From Gammaproteobacteria bacterium (lineage in GTDB: Bacteria > Pseudomonadota > Gammaproteobacteria > Natronospirales > REEB76): a DNA stretch of 64,000 nt. The DNA is taken from the NCBI GenBank assembly GCA_035279405.1, contig DATEHU010000021.1, positions 1 through 64,000 of the forward strand, given 5' to 3'. Below the pieces are notes generated by a model. It saw only the letters and a list, made by a program, of their open reading frames with translations, had not been told where the DNA came from and made no database searches. Of the stretch, positions 48,034 to 56,866 are shown piece after piece (position 1 is the stretch's first letter; each line of letters begins with the position of its first letter). Position numbers and translations under genes: made by a program.

Positions 48034-48503
48034 GTGACCAACACGCGGTGCATCATTACAAGGCGGTGTGCAGCTGGCGCGGCAGCACTGGCGCGGGTTA
48101 CGAGGCTTACGACCGCAGCCATGAGCTGCGCGCGCCGCCCGCGCCGCAAACCCTGCCCATGTCCTCGGACCCGACGTTTCGCGGCGATCCGGCGCGGCTC
48201 AATCCGGAACAACTGCTGGTGATGGCCGCGGCCTCCTGCCAGATGCTCTCGTTCCTCGCCATCGCGGCACGCGCACGACTCGACGTGGTGGAATACGAAG
48301 ATCGCGCCGAGGGATTCATGCCGGAAGACGACAAGCCGGCGCGCATCACCCGCATCGTGCTCACGCCGCGCATCGTGCTGCGCGGGGCGGCGGATGAGGC
48401 GCGCGTGCGCCGGCTGGTGGACCAGGCGCATCACGCCTGCTATGTCGCCAACAGTCTCAACAGCACGATCGAGATCACGCCGGAAATCGTGCTCCAATCT
48501 TAA
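48030..48503 (+). CDS. OsmC/Ohr family peroxiredoxin-like protein
   Basis: 157 residues. The two redox cysteines of the family are in AAASCQML and HHACYVANS, and the N-terminal strand layout is right. These proteins reduce organic or fatty-acid hydroperoxides with thiols. The sequence is closer to the YhfA/OsmC-like branch than to Ohr (inference). ATGA overlap with the SDR gene. Confidence 0.88.
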   Translation: MSDQHAVHHYKAVCSWRGSTGAGYEAYDRSHELRAPPAPQTLPMSSDPTFRGDPARLNPEQLLVMAAASCQMLSFLAIAARARLDVVEYEDRAEGFMPEDDKPARITRIVLTPRIVLRGAADEARVRRLVDQAHHACYVANSLNSTIEITPEIVLQS

Positions 48504-48527
48504 GAGCGCTTGGCAAAATGAAGACCC

Positions 48528-48660
48528 CCTGACAAATCCCCCCTTGCCCCCCCTTTACTAAAGGGGGCGAGGGACGAAGCCCCGAGCGGGCAGCCATGGG
48601 AGGCTGCCCTGGACTTTCGCACACAGCAGGATTGCGAAGAGCGAAAGAGAGGGGATTTCA
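48528..48660 (+). repeat. Hairpin-rich intergenic repeat; partial relative (R6) of the dispersed element
   Basis: A CCCCTTTA / TAAAGGGG hairpin (about 48552-48568) is followed by GAGCGGGC...GCCCTGGACTTTCGC with the stem GGGCAGCC / GGCTGCCC (48588-48609), then GCAGGATTGCGAAGAGCG. Copy R4 has the same frame (GAGCGGGCGC...GCGCCCTGGACTTTCC) around a different stem. No gene in this 222-base gap. Confidence 0.6.
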
Positions 48661-48725
48661 GGTGCGCGGAGTAGTCTTAGCCGCACATTTTGTTAGACGC
48701 TCCAAGCGCACCAGCGCGCTCGGCC

Positions 48726-49415
48726 TCAGAGAATGCCCAGCCAGTCGCGCAGAAATTCCGCGGACTGCTGTGCCATCACCGGCGCGTAACGTTCAGCCTC
48801 CTGGCGCAAGCCGGCGAGCGGCAAGCCGAGGGCGCGCAACTCCCCGGTGTGCCCCACGTACCATTGTTCCAGTCCCTGCGCCGTGACTTCCGGATGAAAC
48901 TGCAGCGCGAGCAGCGTACTGCCGACGGAAAACGCCTGATGCGGACAGCTTTCCGTGGACGCGAGCAGGCGTGCTCCCGCCGGCAATTCAAACGTGTCGC
49001 CGTGCCAATGAAACACCGGCGCGCTGAAATGCCGCAACGAGGAATCCTGGCCCGCCGCGGTGAGTTGCAGCGGTTTCCAGCCCAACTCGACGACGCGGCT
49101 TTTGTGCACGCGCGCGCCCAGCGCATGCGCGACGAGCTGGCTGCCGAGACAAATCCCCAGCGTCGGGCCATGGCGTTTGAGATGCGCTTCCAGCAACTGC
49201 AATTCATCGCGCAGAAACGGGTAATCCTTCTGTTCGTAGACGCCGATCGGGCCGCCCAACATCACCAGCAGGTCCCAGTTCGCCTGTGCGAGCGGCGCGA
49301 AATCCGTGGTCGGTGCATCCACGTAACGGATGGCGTAGCCGGCTTCCGTGAGCGGCACCTCGAGGCAGCCCAGATCCTCGAAGGGCACGTGGCGAATGGC
49401 CAGCAGGGATTTCAT
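48726..49415 (-). CDS. Class I glutamine amidotransferase (GMP-synthase-like)
   Basis: 229 residues from ATG 49415 (ATG 49424 also possible). Stand-alone GATase1 domain: LGGPIGVYE oxyanion segment, nucleophile Cys in GICLGSQ, and the His-x-Glu of QFHPEV. It releases ammonia from glutamine for an unknown acceptor; homologues are annotated GMP synthase-like or YfeJ. No synthase partner is adjacent. Divergent from the Nudix gene. Confidence 0.9.
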   Translation of the reverse strand: MKSLLAIRHVPFEDLGCLEVPLTEAGYAIRYVDAPTTDFAPLAQANWDLLVMLGGPIGVYEQKDYPFLRDELQLLEAHLKRHGPTLGICLGSQLVAHALGARVHKSRVVELGWKPLQLTAAGQDSSLRHFSAPVFHWHGDTFELPAGARLLASTESCPHQAFSVGSTLLALQFHPEVTAQGLEQWYVGHTGELRALGLPLAGLRQEAERYAPVMAQQSAEFLRDWLGIL

Positions 49416-49522
49416 GCCCTGCATTCTAGCCTGTGCCCGATGCCGCCCGCCGCAGCGCATGATGCGGAGCCTTTGGCCGGCTGCCCCTGCGCCCGGCGTG
49501 CGCCCGCATCTATACTGATTGC

Positions 49523-50002
49523 ATGAGCCAGGCCCGCACGCACTTGTCCGCCGGCGTAGCCGTGTTGCACGAGACACCGGCTGGCCGGCTGTTCCTGTTG
49601 CTGCGCGCCTGGCGCTACTGGGACTTCCCCAAGGGCGCGGTCGAACCCGGTGAAACGGCGATCCAGGCCGCCATCCGCGAAGTCCGCGAGGAAACCGGTC
49701 TGGACGATCTGGAATTCCTGCACAACGAGGTCTATGCGGAAACCGCACCGTACAACCGCGGCAAGGTCGCGCGTTACTATCTGGCGCGCACCCGCACCGA
49801 AGCGGTGACCCTGAGCGCCAACCCGGTTACCGGCATTCGCGAACACATGGAATACCGCTGGCTCGATTACCGGCAGGCCACGCAACTGGTAACGCCGCGT
49901 GTAAAATTGATTCTCGATTGGGCCGAATCGCTGGCCGCTGGCGCAACTCCGCCTGCGGTCAATTCGGACTCTGCACAGAACAAGCAACCGCACCGGGAGT
50001 GA
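49523..50002 (+). CDS. Nudix hydrolase
   Basis: 159 residues. The Nudix box is complete: [23 protein letters not shown] (Gx5Ex7REUxEExGU), about residues 38-60. The opening [13 protein letters not shown] and [12 protein letters not shown] resemble diadenosine-tetraphosphate hydrolases of the MutT/Ap4A type, so Ap4A is a possible substrate. The C-terminus is Ala/Asn-rich and weakly conserved. 3 bases separate it from the next gene. Confidence 0.88.
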   Translation: MSQARTHLSAGVAVLHETPAGRLFLLLRAWRYWDFPKGAVEPGETAIQAAIREVREETGLDDLEFLHNEVYAETAPYNRGKVARYYLARTRTEAVTLSANPVTGIREHMEYRWLDYRQATQLVTPRVKLILDWAESLAAGATPPAVNSDSAQNKQPHRE

Positions 50003-50005
50003 CGC

Positions 50006-50581
50006 ATGCGAATCTGTCCCGCCATTGTCGCGTTGAGTGTACTCGGCCTGTTGGCACCCGTGGCGGCACATGCCGATCAATTCGGTCCGGAACCTCCGGC
50101 ATCCTTGACCCACTTCACCTTCGATGCCGGCGTCACCGGCGGCGGCGACAAACTGGTGCAGGTGGACTTCAGCGACGGCAGCAGCCAAAGCCTGTACGCG
50201 GGCGATTCCGGGTACCTGGATGTGGGCGTGCTGCAGGATTTCGGCGATCCGCACTGGAGCCTCAAGGGCACGCTGGGTTACGCCTACGCCGCGGTGAACG
50301 GCAGCAATGCCACCATCAGTTTTTCGCACGTGCCCCTGGAAGTCACCGGCCTCTACAATCTGGGCAACAATCATTTCGGCTTCGGCCTGCGCTACGACAT
50401 GAATCCGCGCCTGGATCTTGACGGTCTCGGACCGAACGGAAATTTCAACAATGCGCTGGGCTGGATCCTGGAATATCGCTGGTGGCTGTTCGGCGTCCGC
50501 TACACCAACATCATGTATCGCAGCCCGCAGGGAGACGCGAGCGGCAACAGCCTGGGCCTGTTTTTCAATTACGCGTTCTGA
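50006..50581 (+). CDS. Small outer-membrane beta-barrel protein
   Basis: 191 residues. Signal peptide to AHA23. Afterwards alternating short polar/aromatic strands (TFDAGVTGG, YLDVGVLQDF, SLKGTLGYAYA, HFGFGLRYDM, WILEYRWWLFGVRYTNI) end in Phe (FFNYAF), the usual outer-membrane targeting end. About eight strands would fit an OmpW/OmpA-like barrel, but no family is assigned. Probably co-transcribed with the Nudix gene. Confidence 0.75.
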   Translation: MRICPAIVALSVLGLLAPVAAHADQFGPEPPASLTHFTFDAGVTGGGDKLVQVDFSDGSSQSLYAGDSGYLDVGVLQDFGDPHWSLKGTLGYAYAAVNGSNATISFSHVPLEVTGLYNLGNNHFGFGLRYDMNPRLDLDGLGPNGNFNNALGWILEYRWWLFGVRYTNIMYRSPQGDASGNSLGLFFNYAF

Positions 50582-50589
50582 TTCGCCGA

Positions 50590-51210
50590 TCAACGGCGTG
50601 GTTTTAACAGCGGTTCCAGTTTCAACCAGACGTTCGCCAGCACCCGTGGCTCGGCCGCTGCCAGCGGATGCAGGCCGTCCGCCTGCATCCAGTCGCGGTG
50701 TTCGGCCACGCCCGCGAGCAGAAACGGCACTAGCGGCAGGCGATATTTGCGCGCCAGCCGCGGATACACCGCCGCGAACTTGCGCGTGTATTCCGGTCCG
50801 TAGTTGGGCGGCAGATAAATGCCGACCAGTAACACCTGGGCGCCGGCTTTCTGCGCCAGCACGATCATGTGCGCGAGGTTTTGCTGCATGGCGGTCACCG
50901 ACAATCCGCGCAGCCCGTCGTTGGCGCCCAATTCCAGGATCACGATGGCCGGATGGTGACGCTGCAATTCAAGCGGCAGGCGCGTCAGTCCCTGGGCAGT
51001 GGTGTCGCCGCTGACGCTCGCGTTCACCACGCGCCAGTCATAGCCTTTCGACTCGAGACGCTGCCCGAGCAGGGCTACCCAGCCCTGCTCGGTTTCGATA
51101 CCGTAGGCGGCGCTCAGACTGTCGCCCATCACCAGAATCACGGGCGCGGGTTTGGCCCAGGCGGCTGCGGCAAACAGCCACAGGCTTATAAAAAGGATAC
51201 GTTTCCACAT
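50590..51210 (-). CDS. tesA: Periplasmic multifunctional acyl-CoA thioesterase I / lysophospholipase (GDSL)
   Basis: 206 residues from ATG 51210. Signal peptide MWKRILF...AWA19. GDSL blocks: GDSLSAAYG (Ser), the Gly/Asn of SVSGDTT and LGANDGLRG, and DGLHP (Asp, His). Length equals E. coli TesA. Its ATG and the ybbA ATG overlap on opposite strands at 51208-51211. tesA divergent from ybbA-ybbP is the conserved gammaproteobacterial order. Confidence 0.94.
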   Translation of the reverse strand: MWKRILFISLWLFAAAAWAKPAPVILVMGDSLSAAYGIETEQGWVALLGQRLESKGYDWRVVNASVSGDTTAQGLTRLPLELQRHHPAIVILELGANDGLRGLSVTAMQQNLAHMIVLAQKAGAQVLLVGIYLPPNYGPEYTRKFAAVYPRLARKYRLPLVPFLLAGVAEHRDWMQADGLHPLAAAEPRVLANVWLKLEPLLKPRR

Positions 51211-51889
51211 GAGCAGCCATGAACCTCTGCTGCGCGCCGAGCATCTCGGCAAGCAGGTTACCAGTCCCAACGGCGTGCTGACCATCCTCGACGATGTGTC
51301 GTTCAGCATCGAACGCGGCGAATCGGTGGCCATCGCCGGGCCGTCGGGCTCCGGCAAATCCACGTTGCTGGGCCTGCTCGCCGGATTGGACGTACCCACG
51401 CAGGGGAGCGTGTGGCTGGACGGCGAAAACCTGAGCGCGCTCGATGAAGACCAGCGCGCCAAACGGCGCGCGCGGCACATCGGCTTCGTGTTCCAGTCCT
51501 TCCACCTGCTGCCGGGCCTGACCGTACTTGAAAACGTGATGCTGCCCCTGGAACTCGCGGGCGCGCGCGATCCGGAAAGCGCCGCGCGCACGACGCTCGC
51601 GAGTGTCGGCCTTGCGGAACGCGCCAACTACTATCCGCCCAAGCTTTCCGGCGGCGAACAGCAGCGCGTGGCCATGGCGCGCGCCTACGCCGGCGAACCC
51701 GCGATCCTGTTCGCCGATGAGCCCACCGGCAACCTCGACGCGGCCACCGGGCGGCTGGTGATTGATCTGCTGTTCAAGCTGAACGCGGAACGTCACAGTA
51801 CACTGGTGCTGGTGACCCACGACACTGAGCTGGCGGCGCGCTGCGAACGTTTATTGAATCTGCACGCCGGCCGGCTGCTCCCGGCATGA
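51209..51889 (+). CDS. ybbA: ABC transporter ATP-binding protein YbbA (LolD/MacB type)
   Basis: 226 residues. Walker A GPSGSGKST, Q-loop VFQSFHLLPG, signature LSGGEQQR, Walker B ILFADEPTGNLD and H-loop VTHD. The sub-family is that of LolD/FtsE. It pairs with the FtsX-like permease encoded next. The ribosome site AAGGAT lies inside the tesA coding strand region because the two start codons overlap. Confidence 0.93.
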   Translation: MSSHEPLLRAEHLGKQVTSPNGVLTILDDVSFSIERGESVAIAGPSGSGKSTLLGLLAGLDVPTQGSVWLDGENLSALDEDQRAKRRARHIGFVFQSFHLLPGLTVLENVMLPLELAGARDPESAARTTLASVGLAERANYYPPKLSGGEQQRVAMARAYAGEPAILFADEPTGNLDAATGRLVIDLLFKLNAERHSTLVLVTHDTELAARCERLLNLHAGRLLPA

Positions 51890-52034
51890 GACCGCCCTCC
51901 GCTGCTGGCGGCGCCATGAGACATCCCACGTCAAGCCGACAGTTGCGAACTCCGGTCTCATGCCAGCGCCGACTCGCGACGCTACGATCCCCGTGCTGCG
52001 CACGGGGCCCCTCCACGCTGCTCGCGGCGCCGTG

Positions 52035-54521
52035 ATGCTGTTTCGATTGTCGTTCCGCCAATTTCGCCGCGGTCTCAAAAGCGGTGAACTCTCGGTGATG
52101 GCGCTCGCGCTGGTGCTGGCGCTCGCCGCGATTTCCGCGGTGGGGTTCTTTACTGACCGTGCGCACATTGCCGTGCAGGAACAAGCGGGCGTGAGCTTGG
52201 CGGCGGACCTAGTGTTGTCGTCGAGCGAGCCGTTGCCCGCGCGTTTTGCCGAGGCCGCGCACCAAGCCGGCGTGCGCACCGCCAAGGTCATGGATTTCCC
52301 GACGGTGTTGGTCAACGGCAATCGCACCGCGCTCGTGGACGTGCACGCCGTCAGCGACAATTATCCACTGCGCGGCCAAGTACGGCTCAGCGACACGCCT
52401 TTCGGTGCGAGCCGTCCAACCAGCACAATTCCCGCGCAAGGCACGGTGTGGCTGGAGCCGCGCATCCTCACCACGCTCGGCTTGCAGGTGAGTGACAGCG
52501 TGCGTGTCGGCAATCTTCAGGCGCACATCGGCGCGGTGGCAGCGTATCTGCCGGACGGCGGTTTCGGCTTCAGCGCGCTCGCGCCCAAACTCTTGTTGAA
52601 TTACAACGACCTGCCGGCGACCGAGCTGGTGAGCGCCAATGCACGCGTGCGTTACAAGCTGCTCATGGCGGGCACGCCTGCGGTAATCGCCGGGCTGGAC
52701 AAAAGTTTTGCTGGCCACTTGCCTGCGGGCGTCAGCATGCAGGACGCGAGCGACAGCCGCCGCGAATTGACCGACGCCATCGGACGTGCGCAGCGTTTTC
52801 TGGCGCTCGCCGCATTGGTGGCGGTGCTGATCGCGGCCGTCGCGGTGATCCTGGCCGCGCGCCGCTATGCCACGCGCTACGCCGACACCGCGGCGGTACT
52901 CAAATGCCTGGGCCTCACGCGCCGCTCGGTGCAGGGGGTGCTGCTCCTCGAACTCCTGTGGCTCGGCATTGCCGCTGCGGTAATCGGAATCGCCATCGGT
53001 TTTCTCGCCCAGTTCGGGCTGGTGTCGGTGCTGAAAAACCTGCTGCCCGCCGCGGTACCGGCACCTTCATTCACCCCCGCGCTGTCGGCGTTCGGCATCG
53101 GCCTGGTGCTGTTGCTGGGTTTCGCCTGGCCGCCGCTCATGCGGCTCGGCGATACGCCGCCGGCGCGCGCGTTGCGCCGTGATCTCGCGCCGCCGCCGGT
53201 GCGCGGCTATGTCATTTACACCGCGGCCATCGCCGCTACGCTGCTGCTCGCCTGGTGGCAGGCGGGGGAACTCAAGCTCGCGTTATATCTGCTGCTGGGA
53301 CTGGTCGTCACCGTCGCCATCCTGGGCGCGGGCGCGTTCCTGTTGCTGCTCGCGCTGCAGCCGCTGCGACACAATGCGGGCGCCGGCTGGCGCTACGGCC
53401 TTGCGAATCTCAACCGTCACCGGCGCAATGCCGTGATTCTGGTCACGGCCTTCGGCATCGGCCTGATGGTACTGCTGCTTCTCGGTCTGGTACGCACGGA
53501 CCTGCTGAGGAACTGGCAAAACAGTCTGCCGCCGGATGCGCCGAACAATTTCATTGTCAACATCCAGCCGGATCAACGTGCCGCGATTGAAAAATTCTTC
53601 ACGGAACACGGCGTCACCGCGCCCACGCTTTATCCGATGGTGCGCGCACGCCTTACCGCCATCAACGGCGTACCGGTCACGCAGATTCACTTTCGCGATG
53701 AACGCTCGCGACGCATGCTGAACCGCGAAGCCAACCTGAGCTGGTCCGAAACCCTGCCGCCCGCCAACACCATCACCGCCGGTCACTGGTGGAATGCCGA
53801 GCAGGCACAGCAGCCGCTCGCCTCGCTCGAAGACGATTTCGCGCAGCAACTGCATTTGAAAATCGGCGACGAACTACGCTTCGATCTCGCGGGTTCGCCG
53901 CTCGATGTAACCATCGGCAGCCTGCGCAAGATACAGTGGGATTCGTTCCAGCCGAATTTCTTCATCGAACTGACGCCGTCGGTGTTACAGAACTACCCCG
54001 CGACCTGGATCACCAGCCTGTATCTGCCGCCCGAGAAGTCCCCGATGCTCGCCGACCTGGTACGGCAGGAGCCCAATCTCACCATCTTCGACGTGGGCGC
54101 GATCCTGAACACCGTGCGCGGGCTGGTGGATGAGGCGATGCTGGCGGTGGAATACATGTTCCTGTTCACGCTTGCGGCCGGCGTGGTGGTGTTGCTGGCC
54201 GCGGCGCAGGCGACGCGCGATGAGCGGCGCTTCGAGGCCGCCGTGTTGCGCGCGCTCGGCGCCTCCGGCCGCCTGCTGCGCAGCGCCACCGCTGTGGAAT
54301 ACGCGGCGCTCGGATTCACCGCCGGCGTGCTGGGCGCGCTCGCGGCCAGCATCGTCAGTTGGATTCTGGCGACGCGCGTGTTCTCGCTCCCCTGGCATCC
54401 CGACTGGCGCGTATGGGTCGCCGGCATTCTCGCCGGCACCGTCATCGTCGCCGTCAGCGGCCTGCTCGCCACGCGGCGCGTGCTGAATGCGCCGCCGGTG
54501 GAGACGCTGCGGGAAGCTTAA
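52035..54521 (+). CDS. ybbP: FtsX-family ABC permease YbbP
   Basis: 828 residues from ATG 52035. About ten membrane helices: one at the N-terminus (25-45), a large periplasmic domain, a first FtsX cassette (about 255-400), another helix pair, a second periplasmic domain, and a second FtsX cassette (about 700-825). This YbbP/LolE-like double-FtsX layout is a mechanotransmission-type transporter with YbbA; the cargo is unknown. With TesA an envelope lipid function is often suggested. An open frame begins 75 bases earlier. Confidence 0.92.
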   Translation: MLFRLSFRQFRRGLKSGELSVMALALVLALAAISAVGFFTDRAHIAVQEQAGVSLAADLVLSSSEPLPARFAEAAHQAGVRTAKVMDFPTVLVNGNRTALVDVHAVSDNYPLRGQVRLSDTPFGASRPTSTIPAQGTVWLEPRILTTLGLQVSDSVRVGNLQAHIGAVAAYLPDGGFGFSALAPKLLLNYNDLPATELVSANARVRYKLLMAGTPAVIAGLDKSFAGHLPAGVSMQDASDSRRELTDAIGRAQRFLALAALVAVLIAAVAVILAARRYATRYADTAAVLKCLGLTRRSVQGVLLLELLWLGIAAAVIGIAIGFLAQFGLVSVLKNLLPAAVPAPSFTPALSAFGIGLVLLLGFAWPPLMRLGDTPPARALRRDLAPPPVRGYVIYTAAIAATLLLAWWQAGELKLALYLLLGLVVTVAILGAGAFLLLLALQPLRHNAGAGWRYGLANLNRHRRNAVILVTAFGIGLMVLLLLGLVRTDLLRNWQNSLPPDAPNNFIVNIQPDQRAAIEKFFTEHGVTAPTLYPMVRARLTAINGVPVTQIHFRDERSRRMLNREANLSWSETLPPANTITAGHWWNAEQAQQPLASLEDDFAQQLHLKIGDELRFDLAGSPLDVTIGSLRKIQWDSFQPNFFIELTPSVLQNYPATWITSLYLPPEKSPMLADLVRQEPNLTIFDVGAILNTVRGLVDEAMLAVEYMFLFTLAAGVVVLLAAAQATRDERRFEAAVLRALGASGRLLRSATAVEYAALGFTAGVLGALAASIVSWILATRVFSLPWHPDWRVWVAGILAGTVIVAVSGLLATRRVLNAPPVETLREA

Positions 54522-54529
54522 TGGAACGT

Positions 54530-54910
54530 CATTCCGGCCCTTCGACACGCTCAGAACAGGCCGGGCTTCGCCCGAGCCGGAATCCAGTTCTTGAGCGCCC
54601 TGCAGAATATTCTGGCGTCATTCCGGCGAAAGCCGGAATCCAGATCTTGAATGTGGCCGCCTCCGGCGGCAACCGTTTTTGAGAGCGGTATCCCGTCCCG
54701 CAGCCGGGTGACTTTCTTTGGACGTGCAAAGAAAGTCACCAAAGAAACACGCCCCGGTCGCGTGACCGCCGCGACGGCGGTTGCCCTCGCGCCTCGCTGC
54801 GCCGCGGGGTCGCGCTCACGGCACATCCTGTGTCGGCCGCGCGAGCTTGTCATCCTGACTTCGCCCCTTCGGGCCAACCTTGCTCGCTGCGGCACTCGGC
54901 ACGCTCCAAC
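54530..54910 (+). repeat. Dispersed intergenic element, copy R3
   Basis: Directly after ybbP. Two ATTCCGG...CCGGAAT hairpins (54532-54583, 54619-54638), GCCGCC-TCC-GGCGGC with a T-run (54656-54681), a 14-base-pair hairpin GGTGACTTTCTTTG / CAAAGAAAGTCACC with loop GACGTG (54707-54740), and a CGGCACA...TGTGTCGG hairpin. The tail CTCGCTGCGGCACTCGGCACGCTCC corresponds to that of R1. Confidence 0.8.
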
Positions 54911-55106
54911 GGGGTTTTCAAAAGCACGTTCACGTCCCGTTGGTCCAACTGCTTACCTCACACAGCACAGGCTACTTTTCGATTGAGATCTTTGGCATCA
55001 GCCTCAATTTCATCAGGAGGTGGTTTCCGTCATCAAACTTTGCCGATTGCCGCAGCTGTTTAAAGCAACTTCATCAGGGCTGCGGCCCAAGCCCAAATAC
55101 TAGGCA

Positions 55107-55129
55107 TATAATCATTTTCAGAAAATGAT
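55107..55129 (+). promoter_or_regulatory. -10 TATAAT overlapping a 9-1-9 perfect palindrome upstream of the P460 gene
   Basis: TATAAT at 55107-55112 is a consensus -10, though no good -35 precedes it. ATCATTTTC (55111-55119), A, GAAAATGAT (55121-55129) is a perfect inverted repeat covering the -10 end and the expected start site, a position where a bound repressor would block transcription. With its flank (AAATGATCTT) it is loosely similar to NsrR half-sites. Confidence 0.5.
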
Positions 55130-55167
55130 CTTTCAACAATTCGTTGCAGAATCGGGGGGCGCGAAAG

Positions 55168-55809
55168 ATGGCTAAAGTGATACTTTGTTTTGTGGGTCTC
55201 ATCACGGCAGCGGCTTTCGCCTTGCCGGTTCGGATCGTGGCCGCAGCCGCAAAGGCGGATGAACACGGACCTGTGTATACGGCCGATGGCCGGCTGATCC
55301 CGCCGCAGGGCTACTACCAATGGGTGTTCGTAACGTCAGACCTGGGCATGAGCTATAACGAAGAAAGCGGCACAGACAATCAGCCGCCGTTTTCCAATGT
55401 CTTCGTCAATCCGGCCGCCTATCGCAGCTTCCTCAAGACCGACACCTGGCCCGACAAGACCGTGCTCGTGAAGGAGTTTCGCCCGTCCGCCACCGATGGC
55501 TCAATCAACCACCACGGTTATTTCCAGAGCGGCAAGGCACTCGCGGTGTTGGTTCACGTCAAAGACGAGAAACGTTTCAAGGGTGGTTGGGCATTCTTTG
55601 CTTTCGGGGACGATGCGCTGGACAAACCGGCCAGACAGATACCGACCAGCGCGGATTGTTACAGTTGTCATGAGGCCAACGGCGCGGTGGATACCACCTT
55701 CGTCCAGTTCTATCCCACCTTGCTACCGGTTGCCGGGAAACACTCGACGCTCAGCGCAAGCTATCTCAAAGAAGAGGCAAAGCGCGCAGAATCGCGCAAA
55801 TCGCAGTAG
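55168..55809 (+). CDS. Cytochrome P460 family protein
   Basis: 213 residues from ATG 55168. Signal peptide about 1-28 (to AAAA-KADEH). A C-terminal heme c site CYSCH at about residues 171-175 is followed by EANGAVDTTFVQFYPTL, the P460 family ending. Members oxidise hydroxylamine and NO (Nitrosomonas P460) or bind NO (cytochrome c'-beta). The cross-linking lysine of true P460 cannot be settled without alignment; Lys residues near KDEKRFKGGWAFFAF are candidates. Flanked by repeats R3 and R4, with its own promoter/operator, so it is a single-gene unit. Confidence 0.82.
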   Translation: MAKVILCFVGLITAAAFALPVRIVAAAAKADEHGPVYTADGRLIPPQGYYQWVFVTSDLGMSYNEESGTDNQPPFSNVFVNPAAYRSFLKTDTWPDKTVLVKEFRPSATDGSINHHGYFQSGKALAVLVHVKDEKRFKGGWAFFAFGDDALDKPARQIPTSADCYSCHEANGAVDTTFVQFYPTLLPVAGKHSTLSASYLKEEAKRAESRKSQ

Positions 55810-55915
55810 ACATGCCCGACCCGCGCGAGCAGGTTGGGGGTGAGCGGACCAAACTCCAACGTTAATTGAGCAGAATTTGTCGAGGTTCGGCTGTCGCCTC
55901 AATTGCTTTGCCGCC

Positions 55916-56340
55916 ACTCCTAATACCCGTAGCGCGAGCCGAGCACTGGAGCGAGCCAGGCCAGCCCGAAGGGGCGCCGCCAGGGACGGCGGCGCTCCGG
56001 CCGTGAGGCTAGGGGCGAGAAGCATTGCTTCGAGCGGGCGCACAAGGATGTGCGCCCTGGACTTTCCCGCGAAGCAGGAAGCGAAGCGGCAAAGACCTCT
56101 CGGCCGGACTCCGCAGCGAGCGAAGAGCGCAGGGTAGTCGCCGTCTGCGGCGACCCGTGCTACGGGGCGTGTTTCTTTGGTGACTTTCTTTGCACGTCCA
56201 AAGAAAGTCACCCGGCCGCGGGACGGAATCCCGCCCTCAAAAATGGTTGCCGCCGGAGGCGGCTGCATTCAAGATCTGGGTTCCGGCTCGGGCGAAGCCC
56301 GGCCTGTCCTGAGCGTGTCGAAGGACCGGAATGACGGAGA
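55916..56340 (-). repeat. Dispersed intergenic element, copy R4 (reverse orientation)
   Basis: The reverse complement matches R3: the CTACGGGTATT end at 55918-55932; a hairpin GGGCGCACA / TGTGCGCCC (56036-56057); hairpin GGTGACTTTCTTTG / CAAAGAAAGTCACC (56179-56212); the GCCGCC-GGA-GGCGGC module (about 56248-56262); and the CCGGAAT...ATTCCGG type end to 56340. The remainder up to 56541 shows only a CTCTCGCAACGGGAGA-like hairpin and no gene. Confidence 0.78.
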
Positions 56341-56541
56341 CTAGCGGCCGCAGGCCGCACAATGTTCTTCGACTTCGGCGCTACGCGCCTACGCTCAGAA
56401 CGAACGGATATCTCACCGCCTCCGCATCTTCTCTCGCAACGGGAGAAGGGATTGAATAGCACGCGGCCGCTACCCGCACAAAAGAACGCTTCGGCGTATC
56501 CTACTGCCCTCCAATCTCTGTACTGAAAGGGAGCGCCCAGC

Positions 56542-56865
56542 ATGATCGTCGTGACATCTGAAAACGTCGCCGGTTACCGCGTCAAGGAAACCAAGGGCCA
56601 GGCCTTCGGCCTCGTCGTGCGCAGCCGGGGGCTCGGCGGCAACATCATGGCGGGACTGCGCTCGCTCAAGGGCGGCGAAATCACCGAGTACACCGAGATG
56701 CTCGAAGAGGCGCGACGCCATGCAGTGGATCGCCTGGTGCAGAACGCCGCGACCATGGGCGCCAACGGCATCGTGATGATGCGCTTCGATTCCTCGGAAA
56801 TCGGCCAGACCATGAGCGAGATCGTGGCCTACGGCACCGCGGTGGTGCTGGAAAAGGCCGGCTGA
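56542..56865 (+). CDS. ybjQ: YbjQ/UPF0145 family protein
   Basis: 107 residues. Whole-length match to the YbjQ pattern: MIVVTSENVAGYRV, GLVVRSRGLGGNIMAGLRS.KGGEI.EYT.ML...R..A..R....A..MGANGIVMMRFDSSEI, and ending EIVAYGTAVVLE. The family forms pentameric rings; its function is unknown. One base from the following membrane-protein gene, so they form a pair. Confidence 0.92.
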   Translation: MIVVTSENVAGYRVKETKGQAFGLVVRSRGLGGNIMAGLRSLKGGEITEYTEMLEEARRHAVDRLVQNAATMGANGIVMMRFDSSEIGQTMSEIVAYGTAVVLEKAG

Positions 56866-56866
56866 G

